A stretch of 64,000 nt of DNA from Maylandia zebra (GCF_041146795.1 NC_135169.1:8406764-8470763); one strand, 5' to 3'; shown: positions 20,601-31,540, numbered from the stretch's first letter. Made by a program: numbers and translations. The notes: generated by a model from the letters alone, not told the origin.

Positions 20601-22675
20601 CTTCACAGACACGATGGAAGCTGAGGATCACATGATGGAGTTAGTTGTCAATCAGAGTGACTGACAGGAAGTGTGGGTGTGGCCTCAGGGCCTCCATCAT
20701 GGCTCGTTCCTGCTCTGATTGGAGCTCTGAGGTCAGAGGGGTGTTTCATGATGTTTTGTCTGATCTTCTCTGAAGCTTCCTGACAGTCAGCAGCTTTGAC
20801 CTTTGACCCACATGAAGCTAACATGTGTCAGGATGCTCTGTGGAGATCCATCAGAACAGCAGAAACACGCTCGGGGTCATCATCATTATAAACTTCTAAT
20901 GTTAGAGAAACAGCTGCAGAACATCTGGCTGAGGTTAGTTAGCTGTTAGCAGAGGAAGGCCAAAGCAAAGCTGCACCTTCATCTTCCTCAGGGCTGAATA
21001 CACACTAAATACTTTATACTGTATATACACACAGGCTGCTTTTCATCACCAGCTCCTCCTCCTGGTGACCTCACAGTTAAACACACATACCTCAGCTCCC
21101 CTTTGACCTCTGCATTTGGTGCCCTCCTCCTCCTGAGACGTGCCAGCATGTCTGCTATGGCTAATATTAAGGTTTCCATAGAAGAGAAAACATGAGCGAG
21201 TCTCAGAGCTCATCAACTTATTTCTAGATCAGAAACAAACCATGTGACCATGTGCAAGACTCTTTCCTCTCAGCTGTGGTTTAGTTTGAATAGTGGGAAT
21301 AATAAAATCACCAGTGGACCATCTGACAGTGACCCTCCAAGCCTCCGTGAACCCAGCAGAGCTGAGCACCGACTCTGGTCAGGTCTCCAAATTCAGACTG
21401 TTAGCGAATCTGATTTCTGTGATTGAATTTATGGATGGAAATCAGGGTTCCCAGCCTCTTCCTCACAGTCAGGAATACAGATCATTCCCTCAGCACTGGG
21501 ATGGGAACCTGGAAGAGCTGAACGGGACCATCAGAAGCTCTTTGAGTAAATGCAGCAGATACTCTTCAGTCCTGTGGATCCTGTGGATCCTACAGTCTAA
21601 GATCCAGAGCTGTCACTAGGATGGTTCAGTCATTTCACATCAGCTACAATTAGAACTCAGAGCTGAGCAAATATAATCAATCACATGCAGTAGAAACATA
21701 GAAGTTTCTATCCTTCAGAAAACATCTGACAAAAAGATCTAAAAGTGTGTGAAGAGCAACACTTGTTGTTCTCTAAATGTTTGGCCACAGCTGTAGAAAA
21801 CACTGTGAGTGTTGGTCAGTAATTACATTTAATTTAATTTCTCTTTGTGCAGGTGAACACTGTCCAATCTTCTATCTAAATGACTGCTTTGTCTTTAAAA
21901 AGGTGAAGAGCCTGAGGCCGGTGACCTTTCCCCGAGTACATCCTCACAGCGGCTCACAGGACCAGGCCTCACTCCTGTCCTGCCAGAGGAGAAGCTTCAG
22001 AGTGTCCGTGCAGTTCAACCACACCTGTCATATTCAGTACGGCGTTCATGCAGGTTGCTACCCAACAGTTACAGCATGTAGTAATACAGTCCCACTGCCT
22101 GTTCAGCATATGCAAACATATGAGTTCAAGCATGTGATGACAAAGGCCTCCCACTGTGGGCATTTCATCATGTTTAGGAGCCTCATCCAGCCACACATCT
22201 GATCAGTGGAGTATTAGTAACACAGAAAACTAAAGAGGACACATGTAACTTTCATCTTTATTTATTTTATACATCTGTCATTGTTAGACATGAGGTTCAC
22301 TGAAATCATTAGTTTTGTCAGATTTCTCTCCCTCTTCCATGTGACTGTGTCAGCTCGTCAGCATCTGTTTGGGACGAGAATGAAGTAAATGAAAAGTACC
22401 ATTAAAAGCAGGAGAGGTTCTTATATTACAGAAGAAGAGATTATTGTAAAAAACTATCTCAGTGCCATCAATGATTTAGGAACCTGAGAGAGGACTTGGT
22501 AAAATAAGACGTTCTTATAACTTCACCCTGTGACGGGCCAAGCTGCGACTCTCAGGGATGGTGATGTAGGTACAGAGCATGTGAAGTGCGGTCCAGGAAA
22601 TGTCTCTTCTAAAACTAGATGAAGGCACAAGGAGATCAATGTCAAGGTGTAGAGATTCGACATCTTCATCCTTCA
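20601..22675. other. Intergenic, no gene recognised
   Basis: A few open frames of 60-140 codons occur (for example 21,777-22,202) but none shows a domain, a good start or conserved splice context. The DNA looks like ordinary fish intergenic sequence. Confidence 0.4.
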
Positions 22676-23932
22676 CACTGTAAAAACTGTGATTGGGGTT
22701 AATTAGAATCTAATAGGAGAGTAATAGTAATTATTACTCAGTAAAAACGTGTACGAGTAGTTTTAATCAAATCTAATCAAAATTCAACAATTTTGAGATG
22801 TTCAGTTATTTAAATTTACACAGTTTTGTTTGGGGTAAATTCAGCAATGGTTTGTTGAGTAGATTTTAAAAAAAATGTTTGAGTACTAAAAAAATTTAAG
22901 AAATCTAATAGATTTAACTGATGAAAGCATTTTCATTTTAATCATTGTACACTTCCGCCCATAATCCTTTGTGCCACGTGCAGGACACACGCGCTTCATG
23001 AGTGTACGTCTCCATTTTGTCAGAGGTAAGACTTCTTAATTTGTTCAAATATAAGACACGGTTTAAACAATAACGTATATCGGTTTTGAGTAAAGGTTTT
23101 AAACAGTATGATACGTCGAAATTTTATTAATAATCATCACTGTAATGATAGTATCGTATTTTTACACAAATGGCAGTTAGTGGACTGCTAGCACAAGGTC
23201 ACTTTCTAAGCCTTCACGACTGTGTTACTGAACAGCTTTAACTAACCACATGTTTTACCGTATTAAAAAATATCAACGATATATTCCGATGAGTTTTAAC
23301 GTCTTTCATCCACGTTTAAAAGTTCATGAAAATGTTTTGCGCTCAGTTGTGAGTGATTTTGTCAGCCACAGTCAGTTTTTCGAACTCCAGTTTCCAATAA
23401 TAATGGCGGCCGCTACTAAGTTTTAAAATTACTCTTAGTAATCTTTCTGGGTCACAAAATAAACTTTTAACATATTTTCAGGCGCGAAAGTAGCTGTGTA
23501 AACATCAAATATCTGCTCGGTTTATCAAGATATCGCATGTTTGCAAAAGTGCTTCGACGTTTTCGGAGCATCTGCTACCCACCAGCTCAATAGCAAGCCG
23601 GCAGCTCGAGGGTCACTGAAGCCGCTGAGAACGCCACAACTCCCGGCACATCATTTTCAGATCACCGCGGGGTTTCGCTACTCAGTTTAAACGTAATATA
23701 TAAGTCACTTAGACAACCTAAAAATGTTATTGTTTGGTTTTTTTCAGTGTTTTATTTGTTCGTGAGTAAATCGGTTTGGCTGAGATTAAAGTTATTAGAT
23801 TAGATTAGATAAAACAAAACTTTATTAATCCTCCGGGATTTTCACACAGCTGAATAAACGTCAAACAGAAAACTGATTAAACAAAAGTGTGAGACGGTCG
23901 AGAGTTTACTCCAGTGTCCTGTTATATTTTAG

Positions 23933-24209
23933 ATAGCAAGGAGCAGATGGCTGAGTTTATTAAACTCCACCGAGACAGCGGTGACGCTAATCAGAAGGCT
24001 AGACCGTCCAATTTCACGGCCGTTTACTTCCGGCCTACCCGATCTTCTGGGGACCCGGCCCACGTAGACCGCGAAGGCCGGGTCCTCAGGAGGATGCAGC
24101 CCATGAATTTGGACAAACTTTTAAGATATTTTCATGCGAGAATGGTGCTGTGTAAACTTCAAATACCTGCTCGGTTTATCAAGACATCGCATATTTGCAA
24201 AAGTGCTCT
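23933..24209 (+). CDS. 5' exon of unknown protein in the CACTA-like unit
   Basis: An acceptor (TTATATTTTAG) at 23,932 opens an exon with ATG at 23,947, reading MAEFIKLHRDSGDANQKARP, SNFTAVYFRPTRSSGDPAHV, then a tail ICKSALK before a possible donor AAAG|GTTTGT near 24,209. No domain is recognised. Its last 80 bases nearly repeat an upstream noncoding block (about 23,478-23,552). The start of the same exon is also found, reverse-complemented, inside the hAT MITE at 51,201-52,205. It may be a captured host exon. Confidence 0.35.
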
Positions 24210-24434
24210 AAAGGTTTGTGTTCGTTTAGAGGCGTTAAGTCAGTGTCAGTGAGTTTATATTTACTGTTAAGAGTAAATATCTCACCAGAAAATTTGTAGA
24301 ATCCTTATTAGAAAATAACAGTAAACGTCCTTATATGTTTTGAAATGTGTTAATCTATTGGAATGACTGCGTGTGTTTGTGTAAATTTTTTATTTTGGAG
24401 ACTGCTATTAATGATAATGTTGCTTTCCTTTCAG

Positions 24435-24494
24435 GTAATGGAAGATCCCTAAACTTAAATTCACCTGATCAGCATGTAGACTGTGCATTATAAA
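24435..24494 (+). other. Probable untranslated exon
   Basis: Bounded by an acceptor (TTTCCTTTCAG at 24,434) and a donor (GTAAGTTG at 24,495), with in-frame stops. Likely a 5' leader exon for the 24,766 ORF, whose own exon begins at the acceptor CATCACTTTAG, 10 bp before the ATG. Confidence 0.4.
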
Positions 24495-24765
24495 GTAAGT
24501 TGTGATAACATGTTATATTAAATTAAACTAATGGTTTTGAAATTGAAGCGGCATAAAATTACCAAGTTGACCCCACTTAATCTAACTTATTTGTTTTTGT
24601 AAAAACAATAAGTAGAAAATAATTGCTTATTATTTGTAGGATTTTTTTCTCCTTCTCTATAATCTCAACATCAAATGTGTATAGATACCCATGCTCTTAC
24701 ATTTGTCATGAAAAACTATTTAGATTCTTAGATATATATTTTTCCATCACTTTAGGACCTGGCAA

Positions 24766-27405
24766 ATGGGATGGCAGTGTAAGATATGCAAATCTTTTTC
24801 TACTACAAAGGGGAATCTTCTACGTCATTACAGATTACAACATGCAACATTTGGTCGTGGACAGCACCAGCCATGTCTGTATGGCAGTTGTCCTTGCACA
24901 TTTAAAACACAAGGAGCCCTTCGCACACATTTGTCCAGATACCATACCGCTGAAGAGAGTCCAAGGCCTGGAGTGATCACTGCATTTAAGTGTTTGGCTT
25001 GCACTGCTTTTTGCTCTACTCAGAAGGACTATTTTCAGCATATAGGAAATCACTTGAAGAGACACGAAACTGTATTTTGCGTTTTTAATGGATGTGACTT
25101 TCGCAGAAATATATACAATACATTTCTAAAGCACAAAGGCAGGAGACATACATGTTGTTCCTTAACTGATTTTAAGAAAGAAGTCTTGGAAAGTCATCCT
25201 AGTCAGAACACTGACCATTCTGATGTCCCTGAACTCAACAGTGATGAATGCTCTAGTGATGTTGATCCAGAAAGTGTATCTTGTACTGTTCTTCAAGGAC
25301 TTGGCTTACTTCTACTCAAGTTAGAAAGCACTTACAATGTTTCAGTGAGGTGCATTAATGCTTTGGTTGAAGATCTCTTCTATATTTCTTCTTCAGCATC
25401 TGTGGAGGCGGTTAAAAATATAATTGATTCAGCACTGAAATCTAACAAATGCACAGTTGACCACACTATCATAAAGGACTTGGCTGAACAGTTGTGCAGC
25501 TCTCATCCCATTAGCAGAGCTCTTGGAGCAGGCGGGCCACTTGGTTCAGCTTTTAAGAGAAATAAGTATTTTAAGGAGCATTTCCAGTTTGTGGATCCTA
25601 TTGAATATATTCTTGATGCTGAACAAAAAAAGAGCTTTCAATATGTACCAGTTCTAAAGACTTTGCAAGAAGTACTGAAGAACAAAGATATTGCAGTGGA
25701 AGCCTTTTCGAGGTGCTCAAGTAGCACTGGGCATTTTGAGTCCATTTTTGATGGTACGTGTTTTAAGGACAATGACTTTTATGCTGTAGAAGAAACAAGA
25801 CTCTCTATAATAATTTATGTTGATGAATTTGAGGTGTGTAACCCATTAGGAACCTCTCGAAAAAAACATAAAATAACTGCAGTTTATTGGGTTTTGGCCA
25901 ATTTGCCATTGAGATTACAGTCTGCCTTAACATCAATACAACTAGCTTTACTTTGCAAATCTGTTGATGTGAAACAGTTTGAATACAAAGTAGTATTGGA
26001 TCCACTTTTGAAAGATCTTGTCACTCTTGAACAGGAGGGGGTTTTTATTTCATGTTTAGGGAGAAATATTAAAGGCGCCCTACACTGTGTTGTAGCTGAT
26101 AACCTTGGTGCTCATGCAATTAGTGGACTTGTTGAAAGTTTTAACAGGCCATATGTTTGTAGATTCTGCCTTGGACATTCTTCAGAGTACCAGACATATG
26201 AAGTACGGTCTGGGGTCTTCCCACTTCAAAAAAAGGATGACTATGTTTTACACGTACAAGCTGTCAAAGAAAATCCAAATTTAGTGCCTCATTTTGGCTT
26301 AAAGCGGTCATGTCCATTAACTGATCAACTTAATAATTTTCACTTTGTGTCTGGATACCCACCAGATGTCCTTCATGACCTTTTTGAGGGAATAGTGCCA
26401 AGAGAGTTAGCATTGTGTTTTCAAGTTTTTTTGAAGAAGCACTACTTCAGTTTGACTGAACTGAATAATATAATCACATGTTTTCCATATAAGGGCTCAG
26501 ACAAATTGAACAGTCCACAAGCAATCCCTTCAAATTTTGCTGGTCGCAAAACTGTGGGAGGAAATGCTCATGAAAACTGGGCCCTAATACGTTTGTTGCC
26601 TCTCCTTGTTGGTTTACGTGTACCTGAAGATGATCCTGTTTGGCAACTTCTTCTGACTTTGAAGGACATTGTTGAGTTAGTGGTTGCCCCTGTTCACACA
26701 ACACAAAGTATTGCCTACCTTGAATTTAAAATATCTGAACATCGTGTCAGATATTTGGAAGTTTTTCCTGATCAAAGGCTCACACCAAAACACCATTTTT
26801 TGGAGCACTACCCTGCTGTAATAGAAAAATATGGGCCATTGGTTGGAGTATGGACAATGCGCTTTGAGGCGAAACACAGATTTTTCAAGCAAGTTGTGAG
26901 ACACACTAACAATTTCAAAAATGTGTTGCTGACCCTTTCTACAAGGCATCAAATGATGATGGCATACCACATGCAATCAAAAGAGGTGAAACCTGCCCTG
27001 CTTGTCACAAAAATATCCAGAATGCCTGTAGATGTGCTGCATCCAGACATACAGGCAGATTTAAGAGCAAGATCACCATCTCTGACTTGTGTGCAGCTTG
27101 CCACCACTGTCACCTACAGTGGAACAAGATACACTGCTGGGATGATCCTGTCTAATGGTTCAACATGTGGACTACCAGACTTTGCTGAGATAATACAGAT
27201 AGTCGTTTTGGACAATTGTGTATATTTCATTGTGAAGTTACTTGCTGCATGGTATGTAGAGCATCTGAGATCTTTTCAACTGGAGGACACTGGCAAGATC
27301 AGTCTTTTGGAGCAGCAGAAACGTGGTGACATGTGGCCCTTGGCTTCTTACAATGTGGGAAGAAAACACTTGGTAACCCTGAAACGTTACATCTGCTGTG
27401 AATAA
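24766..27405 (+). CDS. C2H2 zinc-finger / DDE transposase-like protein (CACTA/Tnp2-type), intact
   Basis: Uninterrupted 879 codons. ATG lies 10 bp after a splice acceptor. N-terminus: about four C2H2 fingers (CKICKSFSTTKGNLLRHYRL; CPCTFKTQGALRTHLSRYH; CLACTAFCSTQKDYFQHIGN; CDFRRNIYNTFLKHKGRRH). The core shows an order expected of Tnp2-like DDE proteins: IIYVDEFEVCNPLGTSRKKH, CVVADNLGAHAISGLVESFN, a CRFCL pair, GYPPDVLHDLFEGIV, PKHHFLEHYP and GVWTMRFEAKHRFF. The Asp of YVDEFEV, Asp of VADNLGAH and Glu of RFEAKH are plausible catalytic residues. Expected role: transposase acting in the nucleus. The absence of any disabling change suggests a young copy or retained function; co-option by the host is an alternative. 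Confidence 0.65.
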   Translation: MGWQCKICKSFSTTKGNLLRHYRLQHATFGRGQHQPCLYGSCPCTFKTQGALRTHLSRYHTAEESPRPGVITAFKCLACTAFCSTQKDYFQHIGNHLKRHETVFCVFNGCDFRRNIYNTFLKHKGRRHTCCSLTDFKKEVLESHPSQNTDHSDVPELNSDECSSDVDPESVSCTVLQGLGLLLLKLESTYNVSVRCINALVEDLFYISSSASVEAVKNIIDSALKSNKCTVDHTIIKDLAEQLCSSHPISRALGAGGPLGSAFKRNKYFKEHFQFVDPIEYILDAEQKKSFQYVPVLKTLQEVLKNKDIAVEAFSRCSSSTGHFESIFDGTCFKDNDFYAVEETRLSIIIYVDEFEVCNPLGTSRKKHKITAVYWVLANLPLRLQSALTSIQLALLCKSVDVKQFEYKVVLDPLLKDLVTLEQEGVFISCLGRNIKGALHCVVADNLGAHAISGLVESFNRPYVCRFCLGHSSEYQTYEVRSGVFPLQKKDDYVLHVQAVKENPNLVPHFGLKRSCPLTDQLNNFHFVSGYPPDVLHDLFEGIVPRELALCFQVFLKKHYFSLTELNNIITCFPYKGSDKLNSPQAIPSNFAGRKTVGGNAHENWALIRLLPLLVGLRVPEDDPVWQLLLTLKDIVELVVAPVHTTQSIAYLEFKISEHRVRYLEVFPDQRLTPKHHFLEHYPAVIEKYGPLVGVWTMRFEAKHRFFKQVVRHTNNFKNVLLTLSTRHQMMMAYHMQSKEVKPALLVTKISRMPVDVLHPDIQADLRARSPSLTCVQLATTVTYSGTRYTAGMILSNGSTCGLPDFAEIIQIVVLDNCVYFIVKLLAAWYVEHLRSFQLEDTGKISLLEQQKRGDMWPLASYNVGRKHLVTLKRYICCE

Positions 27406-27627
27406 TAGGTAAAAAAAAACAAAAAACAAAACGACAACAACAAAAACTTGATAACATGTACATCTCCCAAGTATTTGTTATTTGCAACATTTGGTGTGTT
27501 GAAGTGTGCTTTTTGTTTTATAGTTTTATATCTCAACTATTGTATAAATGAAAAGTAATAACTAATTTTATTTAATTGAAGGGAAATTTAACTCTGCCCA
27601 TTTACATTTTATTCTAGGTTGAACAAG

Positions 27628-28891
27628 ATGGAGGCAAAACTTTGTGTAATTATTGATGACCAAATCGAGAAGTTGGTTCTTCCATCAGGGATCCCACCAA
27701 CATTGGAGGAGCTGCAGACTGTTGTGAAGGATACTTTTGGGATTTCAAATGACTTCAGTCTTCAGTATTTTGACCCAGAATTCCAGGACTACTTCACTCT
27801 TCACAGAGCTGACCAGATAAAAGACAAAGACACTGTGAAGGTTGTTGGCATCACCCCGGTCATGCTAAGCTTGACTCCGGTTGATGACAGTTTTGGCGGC
27901 CCCTCTGGCCAACTGTCTGACTATGACTCCTCATATGCTGAGTCAGTTGTATCTACTTCTTCTCAGGACACCATTATTCTCAAAAGGCAGAAGACCACAG
28001 AACGTTGTGAGCCCTGGCCGAAACAGTTTCCCATTCCACAGTTTGCATATGAAACTGAGATGTACCTGGAAAGAGCCACTGAGGAGTATAAAAAGAATGG
28101 AAATCTTCTGCCCACCTCCAAAGTAAAGACTGATATTCTTGAGAAGTTGGCTGAAACTATATTTACATTTACGGCCTATCCTTCAAGTGCACAGGTTAGT
28201 TATGTTGCTGAGGCACTTGTGACAAAATACCCTTGTCTCAAGGAACCTGGCTCTTTCTCAGGTTATTATGGTTGGCAACAAAGCATCAAATACAAGATGG
28301 CCAATTATCGTACAAAACTTAGAGGGTTTGGTGTTCCTGAGTTGACATGCAATGCCATGAAACACAAGAGTCCAGGTGACCAGAAGTCTGCAAATAAAGT
28401 GAAAAAGCCTCGGAAAGCAGAGGTAAATTACCTTCCGCCTTATCCAGCAGGTGAAGATGAGGACAGTCAAGAAGAAGAGAGAATTCAGTTGCTTACTGAA
28501 GTCAAGAAAAGAGACAACAACAAAGTGATAAAAGAAAAAATGGCTAAAACATTTGCACATAGACGACATGAAATTGTCAACCTGTCCCCCAGCATTGAAG
28601 ACATCAAAGCCAGATGGCCAGCTTTGTTTGAGGCATCTCATGTGAGTTCCAAATTCATTTTGGGTGGGCTTTTGGTTTTTTTTAATGTAATCTTTCAAAC
28701 TTCAAATAATTTGAGGCTGCATCATGGTTTTTTTTGTCGTTCAGCTGCAGGATGAGTTCTACAGGATCACCCTGGTACACCTTGAACCCAAATTCATGTC
28801 CATGCTGGATGAGTACACTCCCAAACTGTTGGCCCTTTTCCATTCCAAGGGGGGAGCCATGGGATTGAAGTTGCAGGCTATCATAGCCAAG
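27628..28891 (+). CDS. PB1-domain, SAMD3-like protein, 3' truncated
   Basis: Exon 1 (27,628-28,641, 338 codons) opens 10 bp after acceptor TTTATTCTAG and ends at donor GTGAGTT. Exon 2 (28,745-28,891, 49 codons) begins LQDEFYRITLVHLEPKFMSM and ends ...IIAKG-type at a GTATTT donor. Residues 1-75 look like a PB1 fold (KLCVIIDDQIEKLVLPSGIP; LQYFDPEFQDYF). The middle carries TDILEKLAETIFTFTAYPSS, CLKEPGSFSGYYGWQQSIKY, KPRKAEVNYLPPYPAG and RRHEIVNLSPSIEDIKARWP, blocks known from fish proteins annotated as sterile-alpha-motif-domain-containing 3-like. No SAM domain is seen in this part. The final exons are missing. It is in tandem with the transposase-like gene, 220 bp apart. Confidence 0.65.
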
Positions 28892-28930
28892 GTATTTTCC
28901 ACAGACATTTCAGCTTGGAATTTTATTTAA

Positions 28931-30330
28931 AGAATTTTTTTGTCAAATTTCATTTGCATGGTACACAGCTCCACTAATTTGTTTGCATGTTTTTGTCAGT
29001 GCAAGAGGACGCCAGGACGTCACTGATATAATTAACAACACTCAGAATAGAAACAAAGTGTTGCTTTGTACAGAAACAGCAGTGAATGAAAATCATTCAA
29101 TCAGGCGTGTGTCGTCCTGCAGAGGTCATGTGTGTGTAAATGTTGTTGTGTGTTTGTGAATCAATCCTCCCTCATGTTTAATGTCAGCAGTGTTTCACAC
29201 ACATGTTCATATGTGCAGCGGTGTGTGTTGGAGTGTTTCCACAAACACAGCAGTCAGAGTGGAAAGAGTGGATGTTGTAGGAGGTGTTTGTGTAGTGAAG
29301 AGTGTGTGCAGGACTCCAGCTGCTCCAGCAGGCGTCTCCTTTGTGCTTCAAACACAGGCTGCATTTGAACCTCGTGTCTTCTATCAGTAACCTCTTCAGT
29401 GAATCTTCTTTCAGCACATGTTGTCCCCCTGCTGATCTCTGCAGCTCATTCAAAGGAGAGCAGCCTGTGAAACATCAGCTTTGAGTTAGAAACATTCAGG
29501 GTCAGATTTACTGACGTCTGCAGCAGCACAAAGACTTCTTTAGATGGTAAAAAGCTTCTGGATTTACTGACGCGGCTCTTTCTCAATATTCAGTTACACT
29601 AGTCTGTACTTCAAAGGTTCACACAAAACAATGGTCACATGTGTAAGCAGTTTGTGCTTCACCCGACTGTAACAGGCCCAAATAAACTCCTCAGCTCTGC
29701 GTTGTTGTATTTTTAAAGAACACAAGGAATCTGTGCAGATTTATTTCCTGAGTGGAAATATAACAGTGTGGGCTCAGTACAAATGGCTTCACCACTCCAC
29801 ATAGCACACTCTGGTGTAGCTTCAGCAGACTGACAGTCATTTCTGCAGCCAGCCTCGACTAACTGGCCACACCAACAGGGGGCGCTGTTTCCCCCAGTGC
29901 ACTGACATTTGTGGCAATAATAGCATAGAAAGCCTGTTCCACATGTATGCCTGAATACAAACAAACAGATGTTAGAAGGCTTTGATTTTTATTTGAGTGG
30001 ACAATCAAACAATAGACAGCAGGGGTTTGGAAGAGAACTGAACATCTAATCTGATCATTGTTAGAGCAGCATTCAGGATCTCCACGTATTAACACACAGC
30101 TCCCGCTGAAAATGGTTCCTCTTAAATGCAGATATTTTATTGTTAGATTTAATTTAGAGTGTTAAATATCAACACTTCACCGAGTTCTTCTGATCCTTCA
30201 GCCGATGGAAGACAAAACACTGCTCAGTCAACCCTTTCACACTTTATTCTCTCACAAAGTTACTTCTGGAAGGGAGATGCGTCCTGCATGGTGACACACC
30301 CCTAACAGTCTTTATTCCCAGCTCATTCTA
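28931..30330. other. Intergenic, mostly featureless
   Basis: A TTTTTGTCAG acceptor-like site at about 28,999 could open a last exon for the preceding gene, but a stop follows after about eight codons (CKRTPGRH). Apart from the Cys-rich frame at 29,713-29,946 no coding signal is evident. Confidence 0.35.
29713..29946 (-). CDS. Cysteine-rich terminal exon, unknown
   Basis: On the minus strand a good acceptor (TTTGTTTGTATTCAG) opens a frame HTCGTGFLCYYCHKCQCTGG, NSAPCWCGQLVEAGCRNDCQ, SAEATPECAMWSGEAICTEP, ending about 79 residues later in PCVL and a stop. Twelve or more cysteines in 75 residues, some paired as CxC or CxxC, suggest a secreted or extracellular disulphide-rich module. No family is recognised and no upstream exon was identified, so this could be a relic. 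Confidence 0.3.
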   Translation of the reverse strand, partial: TCGTGFLCYYCHKCQCTGGNSAPCWCGQLVEAGCRNDCQSAEATPECAMWSGEAICTEPTLLYFHSGNKSAQIPCVL

Positions 30331-30333
30331 GTC

Positions 30334-30669
30334 TATGGTAAATGGCCTGCATGGCCTGCATTTGTATAGCGCTTTTCTAGTCCATAGGACCCCAAAGCGC
30401 TTTACACTACATTCAGTCATCCACCCATTCATTCACACACTGGCGATGGCAAGCTACATTGTAGCCACAGCTGCCCTGGTGCGCACTGACAGAGGCGAGG
30501 CTGCCGGACACAGGCGCCACCAGGCCCTCTGACCACCACCAGTAGGCAAACATGGGGTTAGTATCTTGCCCAAGGATATTTGGCATGCAGCCAGGGTGCA
30601 GCCTGGGATCGAACCACCGACCTTCTGATTAGTGGCTGACCTGCTCTGCCACCTGAGCTACAGCCACCC
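30334..30669 (-). mobile_element. tRNA-derived SINE, full copy 1
   Basis: The minus strand starts GGGTGGCTGTAGCTCAGGTG with an A box (TAGCTCAGGTGG) and, about 40 bp on, a B box GGTTCGATCCC: an internal Pol III promoter of tRNA origin. The tail reads AAAGCGCTTTGGGGTCC...TATACAAATGCAGGCCATTTACC. Length about 335 bp. Copies or parts: 34,280-34,553, 57,204-57,537, 40,628-40,736 and 31,482-31,785. Length and structure recall the AFC SINEs of African cichlids, but that is from memory only. Confidence 0.8.
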
Positions 30670-30954
30670 AACAACAGTGTCCCAGTAACTTTCCACTAGA
30701 AGATGCTCCCTGTTATCTACTTTCTCCAAGGCAAGCGAGAGTCTACAGCCTTCTACCCCCCAAGGACACGTAGTTTAATGCCTTTATTTTCAGGGCCATG
30801 TCCACTTAATACTACAATATATGGTTACGTGGCATTTTAGTTCATATAAAGCAGAGAACTGAAGCATTTCAAATAATTTCATCTCAACAAGAGTCAGCTG
30901 TTTAAAGAAGAACAGATGATGAAAGGACTAGACAGGGTTCAGGACGCACGCTGA

Positions 30955-31300
30955 AGTCATGTGCCCACCAGCTGCCGGGGTGTTCACCAACATCTTCAAT
31001 CTGTCTCTGCAGCAGGCTGCAGTCCCAACATGCCTCACATCAACTACCATCATTCCTGTGCCCAAAAGACAGTCAGTAAAATGTCTGAATGACTGTCGCC
31101 CGGTCGCTCTGACACCAATGATCATGAAGTGTTTGAGAGACTCGTTCTTCCACACATCAACATCCCTGCTGACCTGGACAGCCTACAGTTTACTGCAGGA
31201 ACAGATCAACAGAGGATGCAGTCTCAATCACACTTCACACCAGCCTTACTCATCTGGAGATTTGGTGCTATATAAATAAAATTGAATTGAATTGAGCTGC
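30955..31300 (+). mobile_element. Rex1-like LINE fragment: RT N-terminal region
   Basis: The translation [49 protein letters not shown], then after a one-base shift [20 protein letters not shown], is the start of a Rex1/Babar-type reverse transcriptase. It breaks off at about 31,230 and is followed by an L2-like 3' tail (GGTGCTATATAAATAAAATT plus GAATT units) ending about 31,300, so two elements are probably juxtaposed. Confidence 0.6.
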
Positions 31301-31481
31301 CTCAAATCTTCATGGCTCAGATTCAGCGAGGTGCTGGAAACATCCCTCAGAGTCATGTGATCAGTGACGTCTGCTTCAGCACTGACAGATAGAAAAGTGC
31401 ATCCACATAAGCAGGATATATGATGATAATAATAATCAAATAGGGATCCTGGATTGCCCAAACGACAATTGTCGTGGACAT

Positions 31482-31540
31482 CCAGTGTGTGAATGTATGT
31501 TGATGACTGGATGTGTAAAGCGCTTTGGGGTCCTTAGGGA
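31482..31540 (+). mobile_element. SINE tail, left half, interrupted
   Basis: Tail part of the same SINE family (GTGTAAAGCGCTTTGGGGTC), plus strand, interrupted by a LINE insertion and resuming at 31,736. Confidence 0.65.

Larger units (their letters stand above)
22676..28930 (+). mobile_element. CACTA/EnSpm-like two-gene transposon, right end not found
   Basis: A candidate left terminus CACTGTAAAAACTGTG begins at 22,676, followed by subterminal AGTAAAAAC/TTACTC words. Then come a probable noncoding first exon with donor (TTTGTCAGAG|GTAAGA, about 23,030), 5' exons at 23,933-24,209 and 24,435-24,494, and two tandem coding units: 24,766-27,405 (transposase-like) and 27,628-28,891 (PB1/SAMD3-like). 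No complementary ...TTTTTACAGTG end is seen downstream, and after 28,930 the sequence changes character, so the right part is truncated. The transposon reading rests on the DDE-like protein and the single candidate terminus. Confidence 0.5.

Noticed and set aside
21777..22202. 141-codon frame as a host gene
   Set aside because: No recognisable domain, no good start context or splice signals; likely chance.
31246..31461. Minus frame of 71 codons
   Set aside because: Overlaps LINE and SINE tails; no conserved content.
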